Origin: Mesodorylaimus sp. YZB2_4
Lineage: Eukaryota > Nematoda > Enoplea > Dorylaimida > Dorylaimidae
Reading direction: 5' to 3'
Assembly: GCA_030248295.1 (NCBI GenBank)
Contig: JASANH010001230.1
Span: forward strand, 1 to 64,000
DNA length: 64,000 nt
In this document: positions 45,867 to 60,464 of the stretch, piece after piece
How positions within the stretch are numbered: the first letter of the stretch is position 1
Layout of the letters: every line of letters begins with the position of its first letter
The notes under the pieces: generated by a model
Database searches by the model: none
What the model was told of the DNA's origin: nothing
The model's input: the letters and a program-made list of their open reading frames with translations, nothing else
Made by a program: the position numbers and the translations under genes

Positions 45867-47383
45867 ATGAACAACACGTCGGCCGTAAGTGATGTTCCAC
45901 TCGACACTGACCAACCGAGCGTTCGCTCCTACTGCCTGGGTGCAATGATACTAGTGTGCTGTTTGCCAGGCATAATTGGGAACATACTGGTTTCCTATGT
46001 CGAAATCAAGAAGGGGCTGCTGACCTCGAGCAACTCCAGCATGTACAAGCTATCCTTCAATCTGATCGTAGCCGACACCGTGCACCTGCTCCTGCTTGCC
46101 TTCTACCTGGCACCGTCGTCCATGGTCCAGGATTGGCTGCTGCCCGACAACTGGACGCGGGAGGTGCCTGGTCGATTGCTGATGATGTGCTGGTACAACA
46201 TGCTGCTCGACTTGTGCGTACTCGGCTTCAACAGGTGAGACTGGTTGCTGGCTGTGGTACTAGGGGCGTGGCCTGTGGGGAAGGTTGTGTATCTGGTTGC
46301 CTGAATGCACTGAGCGGCGTATTGGCTCGCTTTCGTTGGCCGCTCGATACTCTCTCCAGGAGCCAGAAACCCGTTGGGTTGTTATCTCTGGCTCCTACGA
46401 CTAGGAGGCCTGCATTGGATTCTGTTTTGAGACCTTGGTGCCCGCGGTACCTTCTAGAATGTAGGGCTGTTCAGCCTGTGCAGCACGGACAAGTCAATGA
46501 CACTTGTTTTCAGGTACCTGGCCGTGTGCAGGCCGCAAGCGTACGCGACCACTTTTTCGAAGCGGAACACGAAGATAATGATCGCTTTCACGTGGGCTGG
46601 TGGGATATTGATCGCCCTGATCGGAGAGCAGTTCATGCCCTGTTGCTCGTAAGTGCGCCTTTCTTGTGGCCGATAAGTACCTGATGACCCAAACTTGCAC
46701 TGCAGTCTGTCGGATCTGCGACGGATAGGGATTTCTGTTCTGGCTCTCCCATAATCCTGTTTCCGAGTGGGCATCTACCCTGAACATGGATTGTGTGTTC
46801 TAGGCTGTACATGTTCTACAAAGTGTACTCGTACGCATTTCCCGACCAGTCGCACACTAACTACAACGACATAATCGTGCTGCTGCCCATGAACACGCTG
46901 ACCTCGGTCATTGTCATCGTGGCCTACGGGTTGGTCATTTACAACGTGCGGGTGTCCAATTCTCGAGTTGCCGACAAGATCACGGCCGAAAGTCAGCAGC
47001 GTCGGCGCGTCAAAGAAGTGCGCTACGCGTTCCAGCTGACCCTGATCAGCGCAGTGTTCGTGTCGGTGTGGCTGCTGTTCAACATCTTCGCCAATGTGAT
47101 CCCGACATCAGAGGCCACCAGCGGCTACTTCAGTCTGGTCATCATCCTCGAAATCATCAACGCCAGCGCCAATTCCTTCGTTTGCATCCTTTTCAACAAA
47201 GAAATCAACGGCACTCTCAAAGAAATGTTTTGTTGCGCCCAGTCGGCTGGCATCGAATCTGGTACAGCGATCAGTGTTAAGCAGAAGGTAACTGTGACAG
47301 GTGCCGCCGAAGTGAGCACGCAAGGCAACTTGAAAACGGGGGGTGCCGTGTCTGTTCGCTTCAGTAATAATGATGGAAGTTGA
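45867..47383 (+). CDS. Seven-helix chemoreceptor, Srx-like
   Basis: Three exons (45867-46234, 46514-46648, 46804-47383) join in phase to 360 residues. The N-terminus has glycosylation sites (NNTS) and no signal peptide, as usual. Seven hydrophobic segments are visible, with helix 1 GNILVSYVE, helix 2 SFNLIVAD and the end of helix 3 NRYLAVCRP, which replaces the rhodopsin DRY and resembles the Srx family of nematode GPCRs. A basic loop (SQQRRRVKEVRYAF) precedes helix 6. The tail is Ser/Thr-rich. The exon 1/2 junction falls inside the NRY codons. AATAAA at about 47568 follows the stop by roughly 185 bases. Ligand unknown. An ATG-less extension upstream is open but the chosen Met gives a normal N-terminus. 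Confidence 0.78.
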
Positions 47384-47848
47384 GCTGAGATCGCACGCGA
47401 TGCGGCCAGTTAGGTCGTTTCTTAGAGGGCATTTTGCTTACGTAGTGTGTTTCAGAGACAGGCCTGCGTAGCGCATTCTTGTATAGAATCCGTGTCGTGC
47501 ACCACTCGTTTAACTTTTAATCACGCGACTCTGTATGACGCAAGTCACTAATTGTCAAGTGCGTGCAATAAAACTAGCCAAGTCTGATAACCTGCTTATG
47601 TCGATGTCCTTGCATGAAATTTGTGCAGAGTGACCGCCTGTCTTGTCTCGAACGCTATGAGCTACTTTGGAGAAGAGAAGGCCTCAAAAAACTGGCATTT
47701 ACAACTGCACGTCCTCTGGTTGGTGCTTTAGGCTGATTTTTATCCTCCTTCTCCTCGTCTTATCCCCTGAACCAGAAATCGCGATTGCATGGTAGCGTAC
47801 AAATGCTGCTACGATGTTTGCTCTTTAGTCTTGATGCAAATCAGACGG

Positions 47849-49929
47849 TGTACCAAAAGTGACAAAATACAGATAGACTTGAAAAAACTTTTGAAACATC
47901 AAAGTTTCTAGCTTGATTTTTTCAAGATCAAAAAAAAGAGGTTTGAAAAATCAAGTTTTCAAAATCTTTTTTAAAGTTTTTAACAGGTGAGATTTACTGT
48001 TCTTGTGGCTACGCGTTTATCGTTGTAAGGGGTCACAAAAAACCCGCTCCCGCTCCCAATTACTAAATGCCGCTCCCTATACGTATGTGTTTCACATCAC
48101 GCTCCTCGGCATACAGTCCCGCTCCTTGGTCGAAAAGTAATTATTCTTTTACTTTTTTGAACCGAAGCGTCACTCCATTCCTGTACAGATATCTGAACTC
48201 TACTACCAATCAGCGTTAAACGTATTGCATGTAATGATAAAATCTCTCTAATAGAGTCTCTGATCTTCAGAAATACTGGTTATAACACGCCAATGGGCAC
48301 ACTGGGTCTCGATCAGCTCTGATAAATAGCAGGAGTTTAGTCGATTTAAATCAGCGATTGGTGCTTGTAATGGCTATTCACTTTACCAGTCGTAAGTTTA
48401 CCTGAATCTGCTGCTGCTCCCTTTTATTGTTTGAGTTGATCGCTGATTTTATTATAACATGCTGTACGTTTTCACGCTGATTGGTTGTGGAGTACCTGTA
48501 CAGATTGAATGGGATGCACCATCGCATTCGATGAAATATAAAGGTATAGTACCGTCGGGTCGAACTTTACTGGAATCCCAGCGCGACTAACATAAGATTA
48601 AACAGGTTTATTCTTCCCGAGGTAGCCCGCTATTACATACCCATTGCCCAGTAGTCATATCAGTCTGAAACACGACACGAACAGGTTTCAGGAAACGCCC
48701 TACACCTAATCAATAAAGACTGCTGGTGTGTTAGTCAACAACCATCACTCTATCACAAAAGGCTGGATCAAAGTTACTGTGCTGCGTGTTTTGCATATCT
48801 TTTTTAAAAAAAGCTTTTTACAGGTTTTGGGTTTTGTATGCCAGGAAGACATTGCGCAATGTTTAGATATCTTGTACAGTAATGGAGTGATGCTGGTTCA
48901 AATAAGTTAACGAAAAATTACTTTTCGGCCAAGGAGCGGGAGCGGCTTTCAGTGGAAGGCACGCGCTGAGAAAACGGGAAAAGGCTATTCCGCTTCGTTG
49001 ATGTCCAACTCGACCGCAAGGACAGTTCATGAAGCCAAGCGCTTCGTGAACGGTAGCAGGCTTCATCAATTTTTGTTGCGTTGTGCCATCCTTGCGCTGT
49101 CTTGCCCAAAAGCCCCTCGCCATAACACAGCCGCCATAAAATACAGTTATCACCAGCTGGTACAGGAAATACGGGCAACTGTTTCTCAACAACTCTCTAT
49201 TCCACTGGACCAAAGTAACGATAGCTCGAATTGTAAGCTCCTATTTCTATCGGGTACAGCAACATCGAGGACAAAGGTATTGGATGCGCACGGACATGTG
49301 TTTCCTTGTAGTCCTAGTTGCCCTGCCGCCAATCACCACACTCTCGGCAGAACTGTCCTTTCTTAAGCATGCGCTGGAAATACAGTACATGCATACAGTA
49401 CCACGAAGTTTGTAATTAACAGCCAGGAATTCCCGACCAGCGTTACCAGGTCCGCAACACAATAATGCCCCAGATTCAGGTTCAGATTGCCCTGAAATTG
49501 CCCTAAACCCAACTTCCAGAAAAAAACGCAAAGAAGACGCTTAACAAATGTGCCTGAACAGCGGCATTGTCGAGAGAGCTAAGACAAAGTGCCAAAATCT
49601 CAGATTGCCCTAAAAATTGCCCTAGAAAGGTCAGTGCCAAAAAACCTGCCCTGGCAGCTTGAAATTGCCCCAGATCTAGGGCAATTGCCCTGCGCTTGGC
49701 AACGCTGTTCCCGACACGACCTCCTATAGGCATCAAAGCAGTAAATCTCACCCGTTGAAACTTGAAAAACTGAAGATTTTGAAAACCTGATTTTTCAAAA
49801 CTATCTTTTTTTGATCTTGAAAAAAATCTTTGGTGATTCAAAAATTTTTTCAAGCCCATCCTATGGGTTTCAAACTGAAAAAATCAAGATTGAGAAAAAT
49901 CTTGATTTTGTCACTTGTGGTACTCCGTA
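47849..49929. mobile_element. Candidate TIR element, about 2.1 kb, with AT-rich inverted ends
   Basis: The first about 150 bases (GGTGTACCAAAAGTGACAAAAT, then CTTGAAAAAA, TTTCAAGATCAAAAAAA, GTTTTCAAAATCTT and GGTGAGATTTAC) recur as a reverse complement at about 49740-49929 with the outer end GTGGTACTCC. The right copy carries about 40 extra bases. Outside are AAATCAGAC on the left and, two bases away, AAATCAGGC on the right, which may be the target duplication. The interior has no transposase. It is either one non-autonomous element with long terminal repeats or two MITEs in opposite orientation. Interior repeats of TTGCCCTA with a palindrome AGGGCAATTGCCCT occur near 49490-49690. Confidence 0.55.
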
Positions 49930-50412
49930 AATCAGGCTAGCATATGTGAATGATGTGCTCATGGTCGGGTGCCTTGTAGTAAGTGGTGAGACAGCTTGCC
50001 GGATAGTCGCCTGAGCTGTGGCGTAACAATCAAGTGACGAGGAAAAAACTTGGTGACGCGTCACATCCACAGAGTGAGTCACAATGTGCTTAAACAATGG
50101 AAAAATTTCATGCAGGAGCATTCATACTAGGTTAAGGCTCCACCTACACAAAACCCCCACAGGTTATCCACGAGTTTGTCTCATAAAGTTTCCACTCCAA
50201 CGCACTCACTCGCGGCTGAGAGAGGCCATGTTTCTGTTTTGCACATTTTTCGAGTCAAGACTGGGCGAAAAGCGTCGGCGAAACAGCAACAACTGCTCTG
50301 ACAATCAACACTTGCGGTGATAAGAATGTCTGAGGAGACAACAAGGGAGCCTAGCTGATCGTGAGTAGGCCCAGGCTAGTTGTTTGGAAGGCAACTGGAT
50401 AGTTGGATCAGA

Positions 50413-53843
<3,431 letters not shown>

Positions 53844-54785
53844 CCTTTTGCAGAAGATTGGATGAGTGCCTGTTTCATGGAATCTAATGGAGATATCATT
53901 TTTATATCTGTCATTTTCGACAGTGGGATAGGCGTGATATCGACCTCTTTGGTGTACTCTCTCAGCAAAACATCGATACTCTCTACTGCAGATATACGCC
54001 ACAGTAAGTGAGTATAACTCGCTAGCATTCCTTTTCGTGGAATAACTGGTCGAAATGCTAAATCACGCCTAAAAACGGAAAGTCCTGCACGATTTGCACC
54101 TTGCTAGGCGACACCCTGAGTACGTGAGGATCTCGTCGCGAGTCGCAACCAGGGTCGAGCCTCGCGTGGGATGAGCTAGATAATGAGAAATACTGTAGAT
54201 CGTTGCTAGGCATGCGTAACTCGGGGACTACAGTACATGCTCCACTCATTCCATGGTGAAGTAATGATTATATCCACTGCTGTCACTGATCGCATCATGA
54301 CATGCGGCTTCCGTGTAACAAAACTGGTTTTGGAGTTCATGCCAGAGATCTTTGGACACGTTTTACGGATAATAGTAAGTAAATTCAGACTACCAAATAA
54401 GTAACCATCTGCCAGTCGAGCATTCCCTCTGAAACCTTTGATCCCACGGTCCAGTGCCAGCTTCTGATAAATCTTTTTCCTCAATTATGAATCGGTGAGC
54501 AAATACGAGCCACCCACCGGGGTAATACTGGCCAGTCCAAGCAGGCTCAAATGGCTTCTTCCTAGCAGCCGACAACGGAGCCAGTCGAGCACGAGGTCGG
54601 CATGAGCAGTATCCTGGACGACCCAATCTCGGGTGCCATCGATCCTGTCCGCTCCTAACTGCGTGAAATATGAATCAATCCGGTCGGACACAGAATCCAG
54701 TAGCAACAGCAGTCTTATAGCAGAAACAGAGTGCTGACTGGCTCGCCAAACAGCAGTGATCGCTGTTGATCGAGTTCGCACTACC
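53844..54785. other. No gene recognised
   Basis: Intergenic interval between the astacin and lectin genes. No exon with supporting splice sites or composition. Confidence 0.4.
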
Positions 54786-57482
54786 ATGCTCAGAAACGGG
54801 GCAATAAGTGTTGTTTTCGTGTGTTTGTTCGGCGGTAAGTGCTCGTGTTGTACAATTTCCCACATCTTATCCGAGGATGTCGCAGGTCTTTGTGGCAGCT
54901 CGAATACGACCACATCCGAGTGTCCGTTGCGATGCCCGGCCGGATGGGGTCCGATCGAGGGAACGGGCAGCGACCACTGTTACTACATTCCCTACGACGA
55001 CCCGGGGACTATGCAGAGGCCGTTTTGGCAATGGCAACAATTCTGCGCTTCCAAACAGCCGACATCGTACATCGTCGAGGGTAACTCCATGATGGAAGCA
55101 GCTGCTGGTGGACTCAAAGCACTGTGAGAATATTTTGTAATGCCGCTCGTGGTCAAGTTTTCGACTTGTTCCTTTTCAGATCCTTTTTCAGCCAATACAT
55201 AAGCGGCACTTTTTATCTTTGGTTGGGCGCATATTACCAGGAGGGGGAATTTCGGTGGCTGAGTGGCGAGCCCTGGTCATTCAACGGGGTGATTATCGAC
55301 CCGCTCAATCCACCAAAAAATGGGACCTGTGTGTTTATGGATATCAAAAAGTCGCTGGGCGCGTGGTCGTATCATTCCTGCGACGACCCGCTTGGTTCGA
55401 CTATTTGCGAAATGTCGCCCTTACGTAAGTTTGCGACAGATTTTAGGTTCGATTCCATTCGAGCGCAGTGAAATTTTTTCTCCTAGAAGAGGCCTGTTGA
55501 GGCTGGAGGCTCTCATCTGATACAGTATAGTCCCAAGGTGGGGGGGGGGCGGACCATACACGAGTGGCGGCCAGCACTCATTTCGCCCTGTATGCATCCT
55601 GGAAGGCCCTTGTAGTCGATGGCGAGGCGGGCCGCTATCAAGCCCATTGGAAAATGCCAAAAAGCTACCCTAACCTAGACTGGGACGACAGGAGTGAAAA
55701 ATCTAGAACTGGTCGGCGTAGTTGTTTAAAAATTATTGTAAAATAAACGGAAAGTGAGCATATGACGGTGCTTATCACACTTTTTCACTTGGATTAGGGC
55801 AATTGGCAGAAAAGGCGTCTGCCAGAGTCCATAAACGCTAATCGGTGAGTAGGGCTTCTACAAATGCCGGAAGTGCAGATATGCATGCATTGGAAATATA
55901 ACAACAAAGACTATCAGAGGCAGGCAAACACCATTTATAGTAGCTGTTTTCATGATCTAGAACGCTATCTAGTTTTCATAATTTTCAAATAGACACAAAG
56001 GTGCAAAGTGAGTTCAAGCAGGGGAAATACCAAGTCTGAGCATTTATATGTAAGCGAGGATTTGGGGCGAGCGGGAGAGAATCATCGAACCTCCCCCCTC
56101 CCAGCTAGGAAAGGTCAGTTTCTCAGGTGTCAGGAATAGTCGCAGGACTTGCCTTCTGTAACCCTCATGCCTGGTAGGCCATGGCGAGTGGGAGAGAGTA
56201 ATCGATACTCTCCCCTGGCTGGGAAACGTCAACCCCTCGGGTTGATGTTTCAGCCGTAGGTATAGTCGCAAGACTATCCTGCTCCAGTCGGAGTTTTTGT
56301 CCCGCCGACTTCGGTCGGCCGCCTCCCTCCTACGCCTGCCAGGCATGGTTACATTGGCGTCACGGACCTTGGGGCCATCCATTGTGGTGTAAGTCCCCGT
56401 CGAACCGCTGGGTGCGCCCATGTTCGTCATGGTCTAGGGCGTCTAGTACCGACACCTAGGCCTCGGTTAGCCACCGAGGAGCGGGTACCGTCCGCATTGC
56501 GAAGGCAGTGTAGGGTCGGCCCTCAAGAGAGGGGGAGGTCTTCCTTCCGGGAAGAGCGACGGGGTCGTCGCTTCTTCTGTCGATGGGAGGAATGTAACCC
56601 TCGTGCCTGGTAGGCCATGGCGAGTAGGAGAGAGTAATCGATACTCTCCCCTGGCTGGGAAACGTCAACCCCTCGGGTTGATGTTTCAGCCGTAGGTATA
56701 GTCGCAAGACTATCCTGCTCCAGTCGGAGTTTTTGTCCCGCCGACTTCGGTCGGCCGCCTCACTCCTACGCCTGCCAGGCATGGTTACACTTCCTCCAGT
56801 CTGACTGTGAGTGTTTGTCGCGCCGATAAAGGCCGGTCGCATTCTCTCACGCTTACCAGACTTGGTTATGTCCGTTTGTCAGGCACCATTGCAGGACTGC
56901 GCAGTGCTCAACTCTGTGAACCAGTTTTCCGCTTGTGCACACGAATGCATATCCTAAATCCCTGATTGGAGTCCCATTTTCGTACAAGATAGAATTTTGT
57001 CAGTCCGCTTTAGTATCTCAATCCTCCATCCTGGTATTCATGCGGCGAGTGGACTGTGAACGCTAGATGCGATATAACATACCCCCTGAATAAGAATAAA
57101 CATTTTTGTGTTGCAGCTGACTGTTCCGGCACAACAGTTGCGGCTCCGACTCCTCCGCCGTACACCAGTCCAAGTAGGCAGTATTCTGAGGCTGTTCTCG
57201 CACTTCTGATCACCTGCATTTTTAGAGTGTGAGGCGGAGAAGACCAAAGACTTCGCCCAGCAGGAGCTGAAAGGCTACCTGGGAGTGCAAGAAATGCTGA
57301 CCCTGACCGATATGGACGCCGTGTCGTGCGGGGTGGCCTGCATGTACTATTCGGGCTGCTACAGCTTCGACATCAGCACCAGTGGCGAGTGTCGTTTACT
57401 CAATTCCAACAGTTTGTTCACGTGTGGCATGCAGTTTGTGCCCGACGATGAATATCTGCACTACGACATGATTTCACTCTAG
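54786..57482 (+). CDS. Secreted C-type lectin-PAN/apple domain protein
   Basis: Five exons: 54786-54834, 54886-55123, 55180-55424, 57117-57173, 57226-57482; phases agree and give 281 residues. Signal peptide (MLRNGAISVVFVCLFGG). C-type lectin domain: CPAGWG, HCYYIPYD, FCASKQP, FYLWLGAYY, FRWLSGEPW, CVFMD, SYHSCDDP, STICE. The EPN/WND calcium residues are not present, so sugar binding through calcium is unlikely. A Thr/Pro linker (AAPTPPPYTSP) leads to a PAN/apple-like module with regularly spaced cysteines (DAVSCGVACMYYSGCYSFDIS, GECRLLN, FTCGMQF). Intron 3 is about 1.7 kb, far longer than the others, and holds the hairpin units described below. Secreted CTLDs in nematodes are often immune or cuticular. 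The lectin-PAN pairing is supported by phase only; a transcript is needed to be sure. Confidence 0.75.
56158..56352 (+). ncRNA. 195-base self-folding hairpin unit, copy 1
   Basis: The ends pair: GTAACC with GGTTAC, TGCCTGGTAGGC with GCCTGCCAGGCA and GTGGGAG with CTCCTAC (one G-T wobble). Inside are perfect hairpins in order: GAGAGTA/TACTCTC, TCAACCC/GGGTTGA with an outer GAAAC/GTTTC, ATAGTC-GCAA-GACTAT (GNRA loop), CTCC-AGTC-GGAG and CCGAC-TTCG-GTCGG (UUCG loop). No protein frame fits. It lies in intron 3 of the lectin-PAN gene. It could be a MITE, given the terminal repeats, or an element that spreads as a folded RNA. Typing as ncRNA is inference from the fold. Confidence 0.5.
56353..56593 (+). 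other. Spacer between hairpin units, itself hairpin-rich
   Basis: 241 bases between the two units. Perfect short stems include CCTCGG-TTAGCCA-CCGAGG and AGCGACG-GGGT-CGTCGCT. It is G/C-rich and has no coding signal. Together with the flanking units it forms a composite block of about 631 bases. Confidence 0.4.
56594..56788 (+). ncRNA. 195-base self-folding hairpin unit, copy 2
   Basis: Same length and orientation as copy 1, differing at only a few positions. At one of these, copy 2 has GTAGGAG where copy 1 has GTGGGAG; both pair with CTCCTAC in the closing helix (A-T instead of G-T), so the difference preserves the pairing. The other differences lie in unpaired or loop positions of the proposed fold. 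Confidence 0.5.
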
Positions 57483-58209
57483 GCCTTGCTGATATGCTGT
57501 AGTCGGCACTACATTTTAAAATTTCTTGGCTAGGAAATCTATCTTGGATGATTGTGACTACAGTCATCAGAGCCATTCATTCTCAGAATCATAGGGTGTA
57601 ATGGGCGTGGATATCTTATCTGCACCTATCAGTGCACTGGTCTGTCTCTCCTGGAGATGCAAAAGTCTGATTCGGTTTGCAGGCATAGGTCTTCAAGGAC
57701 TACACATGCGGCTGCTCCAGGGATGGAGCCTAAACAGGCGTTAAGTAGTGTTCAGAATGTCGTGCACCGTGAACTCTCCTCCGGGGGGGGGGGGGGGTAT
57801 TCCCTTGCTCTAGTTGCCCCTAATACAGAAAAAGGATTTTCCTTGCCTGAGAGCCAGGATATATTCACGAAGCAATCGTTTGTTGTTATGATAACACCTA
57901 CGTGATCGAGGAGCCAAAGCAAGCTGTAATAGGTCTAGGTCTATTACTGGAGGGAGTGACATGTAGAGCTTTCGCGCCAGACAAAAACTGAGAGCAGCAA
58001 ACCAAGTTTTGTACTTTGCTGCAATCCCAAGCAGCCCGACTGCGAGTCGAAACAATGAGGCATCTACTAAGTACAGTATTCCCCTCACGTGCGTTGAGCA
58101 AAGCATGCATGGAGTGCCTAATCCCTCGCGGCAATCCGAGGAGGCTGCCCTATCAGGCGCGCTATCTACGAACGTGCCACAGTCGTCATAAATACAAAAT
58201 ATTTACAAT
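57483..58209. other. No gene recognised
   Basis: Intergenic interval with a G-run at about 57783-57796. No coding signal. Confidence 0.4.
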
Positions 58210-58437
58210 ATGTTCTTGGCAAGTCAGCGTATCCTATTGGCTCTGCTGGCCTGTCCTGCACTGTGTCATGCAGCTCGCGTAAGCTGCGGCTCAGTCGCGA
58301 ACATCGAACAGGCGCTGGTGGGACAAGTAACAAACAGTGCTCATGAAGGAGATCGACGAGAAATTAAAAATAGCAAAAGTTTCGAAATTAGCAAGGCTGA
58401 GCACAAGTGGGCGGAAAAGGGGTTAGAAAATCTATGA
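58210..58437 (+). CDS. Possible small secreted peptide
   Basis: A 75-residue frame from ATG with a good signal peptide (FLASQRILLALLACPALCHA) and a polar, charged remainder with one Cys. A donor-like GTAAGC sits directly after the signal peptide at about 58279. A later segment after GGTGGCAG at about 58581 could be its second exon, so the true product may be much shorter or different. No family recognised. Confidence 0.3.
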   Translation: MFLASQRILLALLACPALCHAARVSCGSVANIEQALVGQVTNSAHEGDRREIKNSKSFEISKAEHKWAEKGLENL

Positions 58438-58770
58438 AATTCATGAACTGCTGTCATGCGCCATCACATTTGCAGTGCTCACTCCAGCCAGTTGAATGCA
58501 ATGACGAGTCACAGAATCATTGAACTGAGGGGTCAACAATAACAGCAACTATTTTTAGTTGCTCTTTTTTGGTGGCAGGCATGGTTCAAAGGGAGTTTTT
58601 GCCGCATTCTGTCTGCCTTTCGATGAGTGGGCTCGACACTGAGCGATGGAGGCAATTCTTTCTCGAACTCTTCAAACGCTACGCCAACTTGCGGAATGTT
58701 GATAGCTGAACATTAAAAGAGTGAGTGAGTGGCAGCGTCCCAATCGCTGCGACCTCGGAAACGCAGAGGG

Positions 58771-60464
58771 ATGTTGGATGTTGGCAGAATCGTGCAAACA
58801 TTCGATCGGTCCATTGGACGTCGGATTTGTGAATGCGTAAGGAGATTACCCGAAATCTGCCTTGTATTTGCAGTTTTGAGCTGTGACCCCTTTAAAATTC
58901 CATTCCTTTAATCCTTTTGTGAAATCTTACTCGGGCGAACCCCCGATAGGCGGGCGGCCGACATCCCAGCCAGGGGTCGATAATCTTCCCCAGGCCCGCA
59001 CCTGACGAGGTTGACATACTGTACGCCCTGAGGTCATTTACCGAGTTGAGACCACTGTTTCTCTGTATTTCAGGTTTTGCTGCTGATCGCCCTGGTCCTG
59101 GTCGTCGTCTGCTCAGGGGTGTGCAATTCGGGGTCTCCCGACCAAAGACTGGACGGATGCTCGGGCGGGGAAGTGTGGGACATATCGCACTGGCATCGAG
59201 CCGTAGTTCCAACTTTGTTCGGCCAATATTTCGTTGTCGCATCATCGCTCTTGTATTTTTTCATGGTATTGTCGTCGATTGTCTTTTCGTTGAGATCACA
59301 CCGATCGGCAGTGCGCGTGGTGAGCAAAGTGGCCCCATTTGATCAGGAATTTGTGGCTCACCACTGAGTAGATCAGATTTCGGTTCGGATGCATTCGATA
59401 TGGGGTGCCCATTGTCACAGGCCCGATTGTGTGCACAAACCACAACAGTAGGCTGCTTACTGGTGTGCCTTGCGCAGCATCAGCACGCTTGTGCAGTGAA
59501 CATGCTGTAGCTGAACACTTATCCCGATGGAGAACCATGTATTTTTGTGTTCTCACAGTACAAATCTTGAAGCATCCTTCTGGTTTGAGTCACCCAAACG
59601 GGCTTGCTGTAGAAAGGCCAAGATATTGTGGGACGTAATTATTTGTATTTCTCGTCCTCAAATAATATCAGCTTATTGCGCAACCCATCACTTTTTCATG
59701 GATAGCACGTCAGCTTCTCCACCTCGTGCAAGCACGCATGAGCGCCAGCCGTCTGTTTTGGGCATATATTTGAATTGGTCTGGGGGTGGTGGGGGACGGC
59801 GGAACCTTTGCGCCTGGTATTTTTGACCAAAAGCAGGTACGAGCGAAATCCGTCGGCTCTTGCGCATAAAAATGAGGATTGCCTCCTCAGTTAACTGAAG
59901 GCTCAATGTCAGCACCTGGATATAGGCTGGCATTCCTAATTATGTTGAGCCAAAGCTTTCTTTTCTGCTCCATCAACATCATGTCACCTGTCAGCTGGTC
60001 CTGTGTCCTCATTCAGTAACTTTCAGTGGCAGCTTGCTCGAAAGTCAGAGACCTTTCGTTGTGACAATGCCAATATTAAAACATGATAATTTTATGCATC
60101 CTCCGATGCGATGGCGAGCGAATCAAACGAGGCTATCCAGAGTCACACACAAGGCATCGACGAGAACCTTACGAGTAGATCTGACAAACTGGGCCGCCAT
60201 GCTGATTTCAGGCCATTACCACGGCTGCTGTTGGCGTTGGGACAAACTTTATCAACGGCTGTTTGGAAGCATGGTACGCCAGTGGTTTCGGCCGGTCGCC
60301 AAATTATCTGGGCAACATAGTTTATCTTAGTTGGGCTGCAGCCGCGGTATGTCAAGTTCGTTAATTTTTCTAAGGATCTTTTATGTAAAATTTTTCAGAT
60401 CATGTACTTTTTTATATTTCTTTGCTGTTTGCTGGAATTCATTTACCACTGGCATCGACGCTAA
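58771..60464 (+). CDS. Four-helix membrane protein, family not recognised
   Basis: Four exons (58771-58836, 59074-59319, 60212-60346, 60399-60464) join in phase 0 to 170 residues. After an N-terminal cytosolic part (MLDVGRIVQTFDRSIGRRIC) come four hydrophobic segments: VLLLIALVLVVVCSGVC, QYFVVASSLLYFFMVLSSIV, a weaker AITTAAVGVGTNFI part and NIVYLSWAAAAIMYFFIFL. The first loop has two Cys and a Trp-rich stretch (EVWDISHWHRA). The C-terminus is short and basic (IYHWHRR). Topology is like MARVEL or claudin proteins but no family motif is seen. All junctions have standard GT-AG ends (GTAAGG, GTGAGC, GTATGT donors). The start is chosen because it is the only ATG giving a phase-matched first exon. 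Confidence 0.6.

Larger units (their letters stand above)
56050..56870 (+). repeat. Older hairpin unit split by insertion of the composite block
   Basis: The sequence at 56050-56147 is a diverged version of the first half of the 195-base unit (GCGAGCGGGAGAGAATCATCGA, then AATAGTCGCAGGACT). The sequence at 56794-56869 is a diverged version of the second half (CTCCAGTCTGA, CGCCGATAAAGGCCGG, CTTACCAGACTTGGTTA). The two halves meet when the block between them is removed. So a third, older copy was opened by insertion of the newer unit-spacer-unit block. Confidence 0.55.

Noticed and set aside
48863-49366. Two overlapping open frames of about 120 residues inside the candidate TIR element
   Set aside because: Opposite-strand overlap, no homology, no splice sites and no composition typical of protein.
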